Assembly (NCBI GenBank): GCA_017163975.1
Contig: JAFFSR010000346.1
Coordinates: 62,001 to 126,000 of the forward strand
Direction: 5' to 3'
Length of the DNA stretch: 64,000 nucleotides
Source: Anastatus disparis
Lineage: Eukaryota; Arthropoda; Insecta; Hymenoptera; Eupelmidae
Position 1 is the stretch's first letter, and every line of letters starts with the position of its first letter. Positions 44,716 through 53,570 of the stretch are shown here, in pieces. The translations under genes and the position numbers were made by a program. The notes beneath the pieces were generated by a model. The model did no database searches. It was not told where the DNA came from and saw nothing but the letters and a program-made list of their open reading frames with translations.

Positions 44716-45030
44716 TGTTGAATTAAACCCCACACACTAGGAATCCTGTGTCCTGATCGCAGGTGAGTCCGCCGTCCTAGGGGTGATAACTCTCATACCT
44801 CCCCAGGCCTAAGTATGAGAGCTTTCCGACTTTGACGAGGACAATGTCAACTCGTCGTCGGACACACTACGGCATCATTCTCACATCCTAGTGCTCCCCT
44901 GCAGGACAGCGCGCCTTCGCTGGGTTCGTTACTGCAAAGTATTGAGTACACCGAATCATTCTACACATCCCATTTTCAGGGCAGTTGTCATCGTGACCAA
45001 TACTTCGCAGCAGCAGGTTTTTTTTTAGGT
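44716..45030. repeat. GC-rich repeat fragment in the spacer
   Basis: This block is much richer in GC than its surroundings (CCTCCCCAGGCCTAAG, CTCGTCGTCGGACACAC) and ends in a T run at 45018-45027. It may be the promoter/5' region of the minus-strand gene or a short retroposon. Not classified. Confidence 0.4.
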
Positions 45031-45044
45031 ACCCTTATAGAGTA

Positions 45045-45047
<3 letters not shown>

Positions 45048-45134
<87 letters not shown>
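45048..45134. repeat. (TA)n microsatellite, about 43 units
   Basis: A pure TA tract close to the centre of the 5.1 kb palindrome. Confidence 0.97.
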
Positions 45135-45135
<1 letters not shown>

Positions 45136-45229
45136 CTTTGGAAAAAGATCATAAGTCCCATTCGTTTATAAACAATGCTTTAAGATCAATGACAGTGTAC
45201 AACAGTGATTAACTGAACGGAGCTTTAAA

Positions 45230-46672
45230 ATGAAACCGAATTCATTTCTAAACAACAGTACCCAGTTTTACAACAAAATAAGTATAAATAAAAAATTGAC
45301 AGATCAAATTGTCTCTGAAACAAACACACCAAATGAAGAAGATCTAAGTTCACCTGAAGAACATTCTCTGGATAGTGATGAAGAGTATATTCCTAAGGGT
45401 GAAGAACGAACTGTTGAAAAGTTTGATCAAAAAAGTCTGAACGATTTATTTAGAAAGAGTGGTTTATCTAAGGAACAATCAGAGTTTATGGCTTCAGAGT
45501 TTAAGAGACGAAATATGTTGACAAAGGGTACTAAAGTATGTGCATATCGTAATCGAGAAGAGCGCTTTAGAAATTATTTCAAGAATGATTCTAATATGGT
45601 TTATTGCACGGACGTGAAAGGTCTTATTGATGAATTGAAACCCAACATATACAAACCTGAAAATTGGCGACTATTCATTGATTCATCAAAGCGCAGCCTT
45701 AAAGCAGTACTCCTCAATATCACAAATAAATATGCTCCTATACCATTAGCATATTCAACAGTACTTAAAGAAGAGTATTCCAATCTTGAACTACTTTTAA
45801 CGAAAATAAAATATAGAGAACATAAATGGCAAATATGTGGCGATTTAAAGATTTTATCTATGATACTTGGACAACAATCTGGATTTACGAAGTACCCATG
45901 TTATTTATGCATGTTTGATAGCAGAGATAGAGAAAAACACTATAAAAAGAAAATTTGGCCATCAAGAGAATCGTTTGAACCTGGAAAACAGAATGTTATA
46001 AAAGATCCACTCGTTAATCCTTCGAAAATTTTGATACCGCCTCTGCATATAAAGCTTGGATTGATAAAGCAATTAGTTAAAGCTTTGGACAAGGACGGTC
46101 AATGCTTCCAATATATAAGCAAAGTATTTCCCCATAAATCTGATGCTAAATTAAATGAAGGTATTTTTGATGGTCCTGAAATCCGAACTTTATTTAGAGA
46201 CGAAAACTTTGAACAAAGCATGACTGATGTTGAAAAGGCAGCATGGTTAAGTTTTAAAGAGGTATCGACGAAATTTTTGGGTAATGCCAAAGACACGAAT
46301 TATAAAGCTATTGTGAAAAGAATGGTACGTAATTTTGAAAAATTGGGTTGTCTAATGAACTTAAAACTTCATTTTCTTGATTCACACGTTGATCAGTTTC
46401 CTGAAAATAACGGAGACTTTAGTGAAGAGCATGGTGAACGATTTCACCAAGATTTAAAGGAGTTTGAACGTAGATTTCAAGGAAACTGGGGTATCAACAT
46501 GTTAGCAGATTACTGCTGGATGATAAAAAGAGAAACAGCTGCGAAAAAGGACAAAAACGTGTCAGAAATCCACTACATCGGTCATTCGAAGAGAAACGTG
46601 TACGTAAGCGTAAGCCAATTTAAAAAAAACATCGGGAGAGAGAGAGAGAGAGAGAGAGAGAGACAAACATAG
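45230..46672 (+). CDS. Second, inverted copy of the transposase-like gene with a new N-terminus
   Basis: From residue about 36 this 480-residue ORF is identical to the minus-strand protein over the whole shared region (from NEEDLSSPEEHSLDSDEEY to the C-terminus), because it lies in the right arm of the palindrome. Its first 34 residues (MKPNSFLNNSTQFYNK...) come from the unique spacer and replace the Cys-rich domain and its linker. A TA microsatellite lies 95 bp upstream. If expressed it would lack the presumed DNA-binding zinc region and could act as a dominant-negative or be inert. The start codon is the first ATG in frame. Identity at the protein level with no stops shows very recent duplication or ongoing gene conversion. 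Confidence 0.6.
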   Translation: MKPNSFLNNSTQFYNKISINKKLTDQIVSETNTPNEEDLSSPEEHSLDSDEEYIPKGEERTVEKFDQKSLNDLFRKSGLSKEQSEFMASEFKRRNMLTKGTKVCAYRNREERFRNYFKNDSNMVYCTDVKGLIDELKPNIYKPENWRLFIDSSKRSLKAVLLNITNKYAPIPLAYSTVLKEEYSNLELLLTKIKYREHKWQICGDLKILSMILGQQSGFTKYPCYLCMFDSRDREKHYKKKIWPSRESFEPGKQNVIKDPLVNPSKILIPPLHIKLGLIKQLVKALDKDGQCFQYISKVFPHKSDAKLNEGIFDGPEIRTLFRDENFEQSMTDVEKAAWLSFKEVSTKFLGNAKDTNYKAIVKRMVRNFEKLGCLMNLKLHFLDSHVDQFPENNGDFSEEHGERFHQDLKEFERRFQGNWGINMLADYCWMIKRETAAKKDKNVSEIHYIGHSKRNVYVSVSQFKKNIGRERERERERQT

Positions 46673-47299
46673 ACAAAATGTTAAGTTTAACGTACACAAT
46701 AGGCTAAGTTAATATCTTGAATTTACAGTCAATGCTGTGAAAGACTCTAAAATTAGTATTTCAGACGTAAAATTTTTAAAAAATCGATAAATTTACCATA
46801 TACAGTTCTTGTCACCGCCCTCTAGAAGTAGTTTTTACACAATCTGACTTCAAATTCATGATCAGCAATCTGAAAAACCCCCAGGATAGTATTTCCAATG
46901 TTTATCGACTCTTCAAAAGACGCATGATTAAATTTTAATATTGTTTAAATCCATTTTAGGCAAAATTTCGACTTTTACCGATTTCCTCATCTTTTCAGCC
47001 CCATACAGAGGACTAGAATCGCGTTAAAAAAATTTGAAGGTATGGTTTCCCGTGTATTTTTTCCCGTAGAATTCGATTTTGAAGTCCAATTAACCGTATC
47101 TCATGATTTGTTTTTTCTAGACTCGAAAAACCGCAAAAAAACCGTAAAAAATGAGGTTTTTTCAATAAAACTCTGAGAAAAGGTAGGAAAACCCTATATT
47201 TTTATTACAGATTCGGATTCAGCGTCGAAAAATACATGGGAATATGTATGTCCGGTCAAAAGTTCAGACATTTTTTTTCATTTTGTGGGCCTGTGTAAT

Positions 47300-47880
47300 G
47301 ATTCTCATGATGAAAGTATATAATCGATCTGCGATCAAATTTTTTAATATATACACTAATCACAATCAAACGATTGATTATATATTTTTATCATATTCAA
47401 TAAACAATAATAGAAAAAGTATTTGAAATTTTTTCGAGTATAAAATTATTTACATTATATAAAAATTTTCGAATAATACTTTATTAAATAGTTTTTATAT
47501 CATTCAATAATAGAAATAAGTGATGAAATTTCTTTATTTATGCCTGTAAAACTTCCCATAGCGCAGCGGCGTTATTCAGAGAGTGCGAAAAAAATTCTTC
47601 GAGCACGCGAGTGAACTTGTTGGTGGGGGTACCAATCGAGCGAGCCGATAGAGGAGAAACGGTGGTACTCAACGATCCGACTGTATATGTAAAAATATAT
47701 ATCGTCACATATAATTGTATATTAAAAAAAATAATTAAAAATCCTGCGCTTGGAATACCACTACGTTCAAATTTCCATGGACCCAAATCCCCCTGCGCTC
47801 TAACCTCATTGGGTTAGGATCCCCCTAGTTTACCTACTTATCCACGTAGATATCCACGTGGATATCCAGCTGGGTCAGCA
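47300..47880. other. Foldback arm and flanking spacer
   Basis: 47299-47683 belongs to the right arm of the mariner-like element. 47684-47880 is flank with minisatellite remnants and a CCTGCGCT-rich short stretch. No gene. Confidence 0.6.
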
Positions 47881-48125
47881 TTGTCAAATTGTACATAAAG
47901 ATTCATGCAGATTTTTACAAAATCTATGCAAATTTTGTTAAAATTAATAGGTAAATTTCCATAAAATCTATGTGGATTTTGTAAAATTTTATGGCGATTT
48001 TGTCAAAATCCACGTAGATCTCGTAAAAAACCACGCTGATTTCGTGAAAATCGAAGTGAATTTTGTAAAAATCCACATAGATTTTGTAAAAGCACACGTA
48101 GATTTTGTGAAAATCCACGTGGATC
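47881..48125. repeat. 21 bp tandem repeat (GATTTTGTAAAAATCCACGTA)
   Basis: About eleven degenerate units, each containing a near-palindrome of TTTT and ATCCACGTGGAT type. Because 21 is a multiple of three, open frames of repeating heptapeptides appear on both strands (DFVKIHV on plus, FYKIHVD on minus). These are probably not proteins. Related ATCCACGTGGAT words recur at 49430-49545. Confidence 0.85.
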
Positions 48126-48520
48126 TTTATATGGTGAATTCTCCTAAAATCGGCCGATTTCCGTTCTTTGTCAAAACTTTCATATAGAATAATGTGTGAC
48201 TGAAAGATTTTTTTTTGTCCTCAGGCCGCAAAATGAATTTTTGTGTCCTGTATACGGAGCATAAAATAGTTTATTCTTGTCCTAGGCCGCAAAAAAAAAA
48301 GTGTATATCCAATGTATTATTTTAATGAAAGTTCACAGAAAAACGTTCTCGACGTCGCTGATTCTTGGAATTGAACTTAATGAACTGCTCGCTTTCCTTA
48401 ATATCGCTATTCTTTTCTCACATATACTATACTGGTTATGCGTTAACGAATAACGTAGACTCAATATATGTGTGAAAGAAAAGAAAAGAGCAAGAGAAAG
48501 ACATAGTAACAAGTTTCGTG
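48126..48520. other. Spacer with short repeated phrase
   Basis: TCCT.AGGCCGCAAAA occurs twice (48219 and 48281), about 62 bp apart. Nothing else is recognised. Confidence 0.45.
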
Positions 48521-48527
48521 TGTTAAA

Positions 48528-48910
48528 ACTTTTTTTTTCTTTTTTAAATAATATTTTTTTCATTATAATTTTTATAGTTTAACCTTGATTTATATTTTGT
48601 TGTATTTTTGTTTAATTATAATGTTATATTTTAACAAATATTAGTTGTTTTTATAATCGAACTTTTTTTATTCTATTTTTTTTAAACTTTTTCTTTCTTT
48701 TTTTAAATAATATTTTTTAATTATAATTTTTATAGTTTAGCTTTATTTTATATTTTATTGTATTTTTGTATAATTTTAATTTTATATTTTAACAATTATT
48801 AGTGGTTTTTATAATCGAATTTTTTTTATTGTATTTTAAGAATTATTAGTTATTTATTATTTATAATTAAATTTTTTTATAAAATTCTTTTATATTTTAA
48901 GAATTATCAA
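48528..48910. repeat. About 160 bp tandem duplication, very AT-rich
   Basis: AAACTTTTT...TTAAATAATATTTTT through TTATAATCGAA occurs at 48528-48687 and again at 48688-48840, with a degraded partial third unit to 48910. Confidence 0.75.
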
Positions 48911-48924
48911 TTATTTTTTTATAG

Positions 48925-49095
48925 GCGCGGGGCTAAGACCCAGCTTCCGCTTAGCGGCCTTCGGTCAAAAAAAAAGTATATGCAGTCACGGCCACAAACG
49001 TATCATTCTTGCTCGTGCAGCTGGAGCGTCCTCAGCATCCACTCGCCAAGTATAATACGTTTGCGGCCTTGACGCATAATATACTATTTAAGTTA
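48925..49095. repeat. GC-rich hairpin segment
   Basis: GGCCACAAACGTAT (48989) pairs with ATACGTTTGCGGCC (49052) around a GC-rich loop, and TATATGCAGTCA / TGACGCATAATATA extend the stem. A small foldback or SINE-like unit. Confidence 0.5.
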
Positions 49096-49429
49096 CCTTA
49101 TACTTTCTTGTGATGAGAATCACGTTGAAATTATTAATAAGGTACCCTATTTGTTGACCAAAGAATTGTGAAATATTAGAAAACGTAACTCCGTTAGTTT
49201 TTACGCGTTGAATTACAAAAGTATTATTGCATATCATCCTTGAACCATATTAAAAGCTTATTTTATTCCACACAGAAGTGTTCGTTTTGCTTTAATAAAT
49301 AAGTATATTGATTTGTTCATAATCATTTTTACATTCATTATTAAGTGTTGATAACTGGACCAATTCCACCCAAAAACAAAATAGTAAACTCCGTTAACTC
49401 GGCATAACCGCCGTTAACCTGGATATCCA
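49096..49429. other. AT-rich spacer, no gene seen
   Basis: Nothing recognisable. Confidence 0.4.
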
Positions 49430-49545
49430 CGCTGATTTCCATGTAGATAACCACGTGGATATTCTCATGGAAATCATTGTAATTTACATGGATGTCTATG
49501 TGGATATCCACGTGGAAATCTGCATAGATATTTTTAATAGGGTGA
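49430..49545. repeat. Short ATCCACGTGGAT-type palindromic repeats
   Basis: Six degenerate CACGTGGATAT/ATCCACGTGG words, related to the 47881-48125 array. Confidence 0.6.
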
Positions 49546-49689
49546 ATTGTAATTTTGTAATATATTTTTATTGGCTAACAATAAATTACGTAGCCATTAC
49601 ACTGTTAAAAAAATAGGCGTACGTATACAAAGGTATATTACATGAAGTATCAAGATATATCTCATTAGAGGTATGTCACATTAGATATC

Positions 49690-49830
49690 AGTGCTGCTAT
49701 TCAATCCGTGAGTGACAAACTTCAATTTGTGAGATAGATCGTCATGATAGATGACGAGCACCTCTGCTAATCTAATCACGTTTATCTCACAAACTGAAGC
49801 TTCTCACTCACGGGTTAAATAGCACCACAG
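49690..49830. mobile_element. Foldback MITE, about 140 bp
   Basis: GTGCTGCTATTCAATCCGTGAGTGA (first 20 bases diagnostic) at 49692 pairs with TCACTCACGGGTTAAATAGCACC-like sequence ending 49828; the inner TTTGTGAGATAGA / TATCTCACAAA extends the stem. Confidence 0.7.
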
Positions 49831-49934
49831 GCACAAAATTTAAATTTATTTATCGATAATACTAAGAAAAATAAAACAAAGTGCGATTATATATAACATG
49901 TAAATTATATGTCGGAGAAAATCAAGTTGTTGAA

Positions 49935-51248
49935 TATAAATCTATTCATAAGAAATTAGCGTTGAATTTTTCTATTGATATTTATAATATAGTTGGAAAT
50001 AATATATAAGACATTTTTGTCTAAGGTAGATAGTATGCTAGTAATGGAGAATGAACCGGTTGGCTGAGTTTTATCTAATTCTTTTAATATGATATTTCTC
50101 AGAATATTTAATAGTCTACAATTCCAAAAAATATGTTCGATAGAGTCGGGGCACTCTCCACACTTGCACATATCGGTGTCATTAATCTTATATCTAAATA
50201 AACGGCTTTTTAATGAATTGTGACCACTCCGAATTCTGTTTATAAGAGAAATGGTTTTTCTAGGTAAGTTACTTTTATAAAATCAAGTAATTTTATAGTA
50301 AAAATACCTTGAATAAAATTTTGCTTTGTTTTCGCTGTCTATAATTAGATCGTTTTTGTTTTTATTATCACAGATGTTTTTGTATTTGAGTATTAGGTCA
50401 GTATAAGGGATATCCATATTAGTCCAAGCATTATTAGTCGCCGCAGATTTAGCTAATTCCTCAACTTCTTCATTACCTAAAATATTTCTATGAGCAGGTA
50501 TCCAAAAACATTTTATGTTGGTGCCTTTATTACTTTATTTTAGTTTATATTTGATTTTGACTACCAACGGAGATTCCTTATCTTAACCTTTATTGTTTTT
50601 TAGGGCTTTCAGTAAGCTTTCTGAGCTGCTGAATATTCAAAAGTCTTTTTTAATATTTAAATTTTGTTTTTTTCACTTACCTATGCTATCTAACGTCTGT
50701 GGTAATGCATATCCTTCTGCTGTAAAAATAGAGGATAGATCAGGTAGTTAAGATAAAATATTAGAATATTCATTCGAGCTCCAGGCAGCAAAGCGCACCG
50801 GAGATGAATAATCTTTTACCTTTTTAGATTCATCGATAAATATGTCAATAGTGTCTATGTTATATTTGAAGACGTAGTCAAATGATCGATTTGGATCCGA
50901 AGAATTTGAGATTTCTTTACCCAACTCAAGATCGCAATTTATGAAAAACAAATTAATAATATAAGGTATATCGAATTTAAGGAATTTTTCTGATTGCAAA
51001 ATTAAGCCGTAATTATAGTAACAGTCACGATAGCACGCTAAGGTCATAGATTCTTCAAAATTATGTTTCAAAGTTGGACTATCGGAAAGTTCAAGGTTAT
51101 TGTCTAACAGATGGGTTATTTACTAGAGACCAATTTTTCAAAAGATATTTAAAACAAAGAAACTCAAATCTATGTTGTAGATATGGGATGCCAGACTCGG
51201 CAGTCAAGTGACTGATTGAAGTGCTGTTCTGACAGCCCAATGTGATTC
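49935..51248 (-). pseudogene. I-like LINE, RNase H and C-terminal part, decayed
   Basis: Read leftward from 51248: a reverse-transcriptase thumb/connection region with SISHLTAESGIPYL and YLLKNW, several stops, then an RNase H domain (IDIFIDESKKVKD at 50840, where the usual DGS is DES, and the later SIFTAEGYALP), and finally CKCGECPDSIEHIFWNC (50170-50120), the terminal Cys/His zinc motif of I/R1-type LINEs. The upstream RT end continues at 53268-53409 beyond a 2 kb insertion. The three stretches form one element. Not functional. Confidence 0.72.
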
Positions 51249-51322
51249 TTACAAGGAGAGTATTTCACTTTCACGTCACTGATTTTGCTCAAATTTTGAG
51301 AATGTTTTCTAGATGCAGAAAT

Positions 51323-51739
51323 TTTTTTTTATTATTTTCTTTTTTTAAAGGTTAATATATAAAGGATATTGTCCCCTATATGATTAACCTTTTTACATGG
51401 TGAAGTCGAGGGAGTCCCCGCCCGGTACCGTTTAACACATTACATCAGGCTAGACTGTCAGACCCACCATACCGAAAACTTTAACTACCGACGGTTATCA
51501 TCAGCCACTTTTGTGACCAACAATCAACCAATACCCAATAAGGTCGGATTTTTTAACCGACTTCAAAAAGGAGGAGGTTCTCAATTCGACTGATTTTTTT
51601 TTTTTTTTTAAGAGTCGCGATATAAAGGCACATACACTATTTTTCTTTCGAAAAAAAGTTAAAGGTACCTGGCCAAGATTCAAACCCATGCCCTCCGCGT
51701 TGAAGGCAAGAGCTCTATCCATTACGCCACCGCGCTCTC
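51323..51739 (-). mobile_element. tRNA-derived SINE with 12 bp target duplication
   Basis: The duplication AGATGCAGAAAT lies at 51311-51322 and 51740-51751. On the minus strand the 5' end has an A-box-like TGGCGTAATGGATAGAGC (51729-51712) and B-box GGTTTGAATC (51687-51678), then a body and a 3' A-rich tail (51345-51323). It was mobilised by LINE machinery and transcribed by RNA polymerase III in its active form. Confidence 0.85.
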
Positions 51740-51836
51740 AGATGCAGAAATATAAAAAAAGCCAAAATTTTAGAGGTCAACGCTCAATATTTCCCTAATT
51801 ACAGGCAATTTAAAAAAACCACTAAAAAGGTTACTA

Positions 51837-52755
51837 CATAGTAAAAAATTTTTTGTAATTTGTCAAATTTTTGTAATTGAAAAATTTCTGTGTACTTTTA
51901 AAATCAACACAAAAATTTTTATAGAATTAATACACAGAGTTTGTTGTTCTCACAAACGTGTGTGTGCTTACTTATTCAAACAATCTCATACTTTTAATAA
52001 TTATTAATTAGCATTATTATTATATGCAATAAAAATGCCATAAATGCAAGGTAAATTTTAGTTTGTGAATATGAATTTCTGCTATATCCGAAAATTTGTA
52101 TACTTTTTTTTTCTTCTTCAATGTCGCTATATTTATGCTATTTGTGATGCTAATTAGCGACGGAGCTCGTAAGTGTGTTTGCAAACAAAGCACATGTAAC
52201 GTACAGCGGTGTTTCTATCAATTGGTTGCCAAGAGCGGGGTTGGAACTCAGAATCCCAATATTACGAACCCATCGCTCTACCGACTAAGCTACTAACCGA
52301 CTCTATTTTTATACTTGTATGATATACTCATATTAAAAAATGATCGGCTCTTTTCGTAATCATTTGTTTACGTTCGCCTTCAAACGACAATGTAATATTG
52401 TTAAATATGTTTAGTTTGCTTATGATCTTATCGATCCATTGCAACATCCATCATTTTATCCTTTTTCTTATATTTTTTTATCTCTCTCTTTTTTTAAATA
52501 TACTAACAGAAAAAAAATACGAGATGTCATTATTTAATATCTTATCATCATTTCAATCATTATATTTTAACATAAATAAATTTGTAAAATTTACAAATTT
52601 CATTATTTAAAATTTTGTATTATTCATCAATTTTTATATTAAAATTTTTAATTCGAAAATTACCCAAAAAAAATTTGTAAATTTCAACACGAAAAAATTT
52701 GTGTTTCATCTGTAACACTTATGTATGTTAAAATTACGAATTTTTTTCCATTGTG
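51837..52755. mobile_element. 919 bp TA-flanked element inside family 3
   Basis: TA at 51835-51836 and 52756-52757. The inverted tips are CATAGTAAAAAATT and CACAATGGAAAAAAATT, continued by GTAATT on both sides. The uninterrupted target (GTTACTAGATTTTC) is visible in other family 3 copies. It contains a second tRNA-like SINE segment. No transposase, so non-autonomous Tc1/mariner-like. Confidence 0.7.
52229..52304 (-). repeat. tRNA-like segment of a SINE
   Basis: On the minus strand there is TAGCTTAGTCGGTAGAGCG (A box) followed 40 bases later by GAGTTCCAACCCC (B box) with a complementary T-stem GGGG/CCCC. It resembles a decayed tRNA. A poly(A) tail is not evident, so it is partial. Confidence 0.55.
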
Positions 52756-53267
52756 TAGATTTTCGAGTGCTTATAGTTTCTCAGTATTGTTAGCTAGAAG
52801 CTTATACCTTTTATTTTATGAAAACTGAGCTCAAATCCTTCCGAAATAGCACCTATAGCATCTCAGAATATTATTTTTTCCCAAAGTGAGAGCGTAATAA
52901 AGATTGGACCCAATTTCAGCTTTTATTATTAATTAATGATTAAAAAGAAAAAAATTAAGGTCCAATATTTTTTACACTCTAACTTTGGAAAAAAATATTT
53001 TAAGATGCTATAGGTGCTGTTTCGAAAGGATTTGAGCTCAGTTTTCATTTAAAAAAAGGTATAAGCTTCTAGCTAACAATGTTGAGGAACTGTGAGCGAT
53101 CGAAAATCTAATAACTTTTTTAGTGATTTTCTTCAATTGCCTGTAACTAGGGAAATATTGAGCGTTGGCCTCTAAAATTTTGGCTTTCTTCATATTTCTG
53201 CATCCAGAAAATATTCCCAAAATTTAAGCAATATCGATGACCCGAAAATGAAATACTCTTCTTGTTA

Positions 53268-53409
53268 GTGCAGTTTTGTATTTTTTGCAGTATATGCATT
53301 TTAGACTTCTTGATTGGCAATAAATGAAATCCGCCATATTCGAGCCTAGATCTGATAAATGATTTAAGTAGAGTGAGTATAATGTCCGGGTTACATGCCC
53401 AGTACACAC
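53268..53409 (-). pseudogene. LINE reverse transcriptase fragment, upstream piece
   Basis: On minus: MYWACNPDIILTLLKSFIRS followed by RLEYGGFHLL, the conserved 'KSxxRSxLEYG' segment at the end of I-clade RT, then IQNC. It continues after the family 3 insertion at 51248. One frameshift lies inside. Confidence 0.7.
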
Positions 53410-53412
53410 CTC

Positions 53413-53570
53413 TTGAGTGCAGGCTGAACTATCTGTCCTTGTCTAATAATGTTTTTCATCTTTTATTTAAATACCATTGGCTGTGACACTAAAAAAATGG
53501 CAACTCTCGCTAGGTACTATTAGAATAGATAAATTTTATAATAAGAACAAAATAATTTTATCAGTGTAAT
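53413..53570 (+). mobile_element. Left half of a family 1 TTAA element
   Basis: TGCAGGCTGAACTATCTGTC, CTTGTCTAATAATGTTTTTC and CGCTAGGTACTATTAG match 8816-8970. It is flanked on the left by TTGA, close to TTAA. The right arm is missing. Confidence 0.7.

Larger units (their letters stand above)
42192..47295. mobile_element. 5.1 kb palindromic transposon, CACTA-like ends, two gene copies
   Basis: Termini are CACAAGCCCACAAAATG and, inverted, CACAGGCCCACAAAATG, flanked by TAA at 42189-42191 and 47296-47298. A CACA-type tip with a 3 bp duplication recalls the CACTA/EnSpm group (inference). Arms 42192-44154 and 45331-47295 (1963 and 1965 bp) are inverted and almost identical; the length difference is in a GA/TC run. 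Each arm contains the same long open gene. The 1.18 kb spacer holds the unique 5' end of the minus-strand gene, a GC-rich fragment and a TA microsatellite. Confidence 0.85.
41905..47683. mobile_element. Mariner-like foldback element, split by a later transposon
   Basis: The left tip TA/CAGTCGGCTCGTTGAGTACC at 41903-41924 has an inverted partner at 47664-47685 ending CCGACTG/TA. The arms 41905-42191 and about 47296-47683 pair at roughly 80 percent by eye, including TTCATCAC and TTTTCTATTATT blocks. TA flanks fit Tc1/mariner. Its centre is occupied by the 5.1 kb element at 42192-47295. Confidence 0.8.
51252..53264. mobile_element. 666 bp-type TTA element (family 3) with two insertions
   Basis: The tips CAAGGAGAGTATTTCAC and, inverted, CAAGAAGAGTATTTCAT lie between TTA at 51249-51251 and TTA at 53265-53267. 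Subtracting the SINE (with one 12 bp duplication) and the TA element (with one TA) leaves about 663 bp, equal to the intact copy at 62903-63568. It interrupts the minus-strand LINE, whose frame rejoins across it. Confidence 0.88.

Noticed and set aside
41655..48125. CRISPR-like regularly spaced repeats
   Set aside because: The repeats are directly adjacent with no unique spacers, and the DNA is eukaryotic.
51664..51739. Functional tRNA gene on the minus strand
   Set aside because: A and B boxes are present, but the acceptor stem does not close, it is followed by a SINE body and A-rich tail, and it sits within a 12 bp target duplication.
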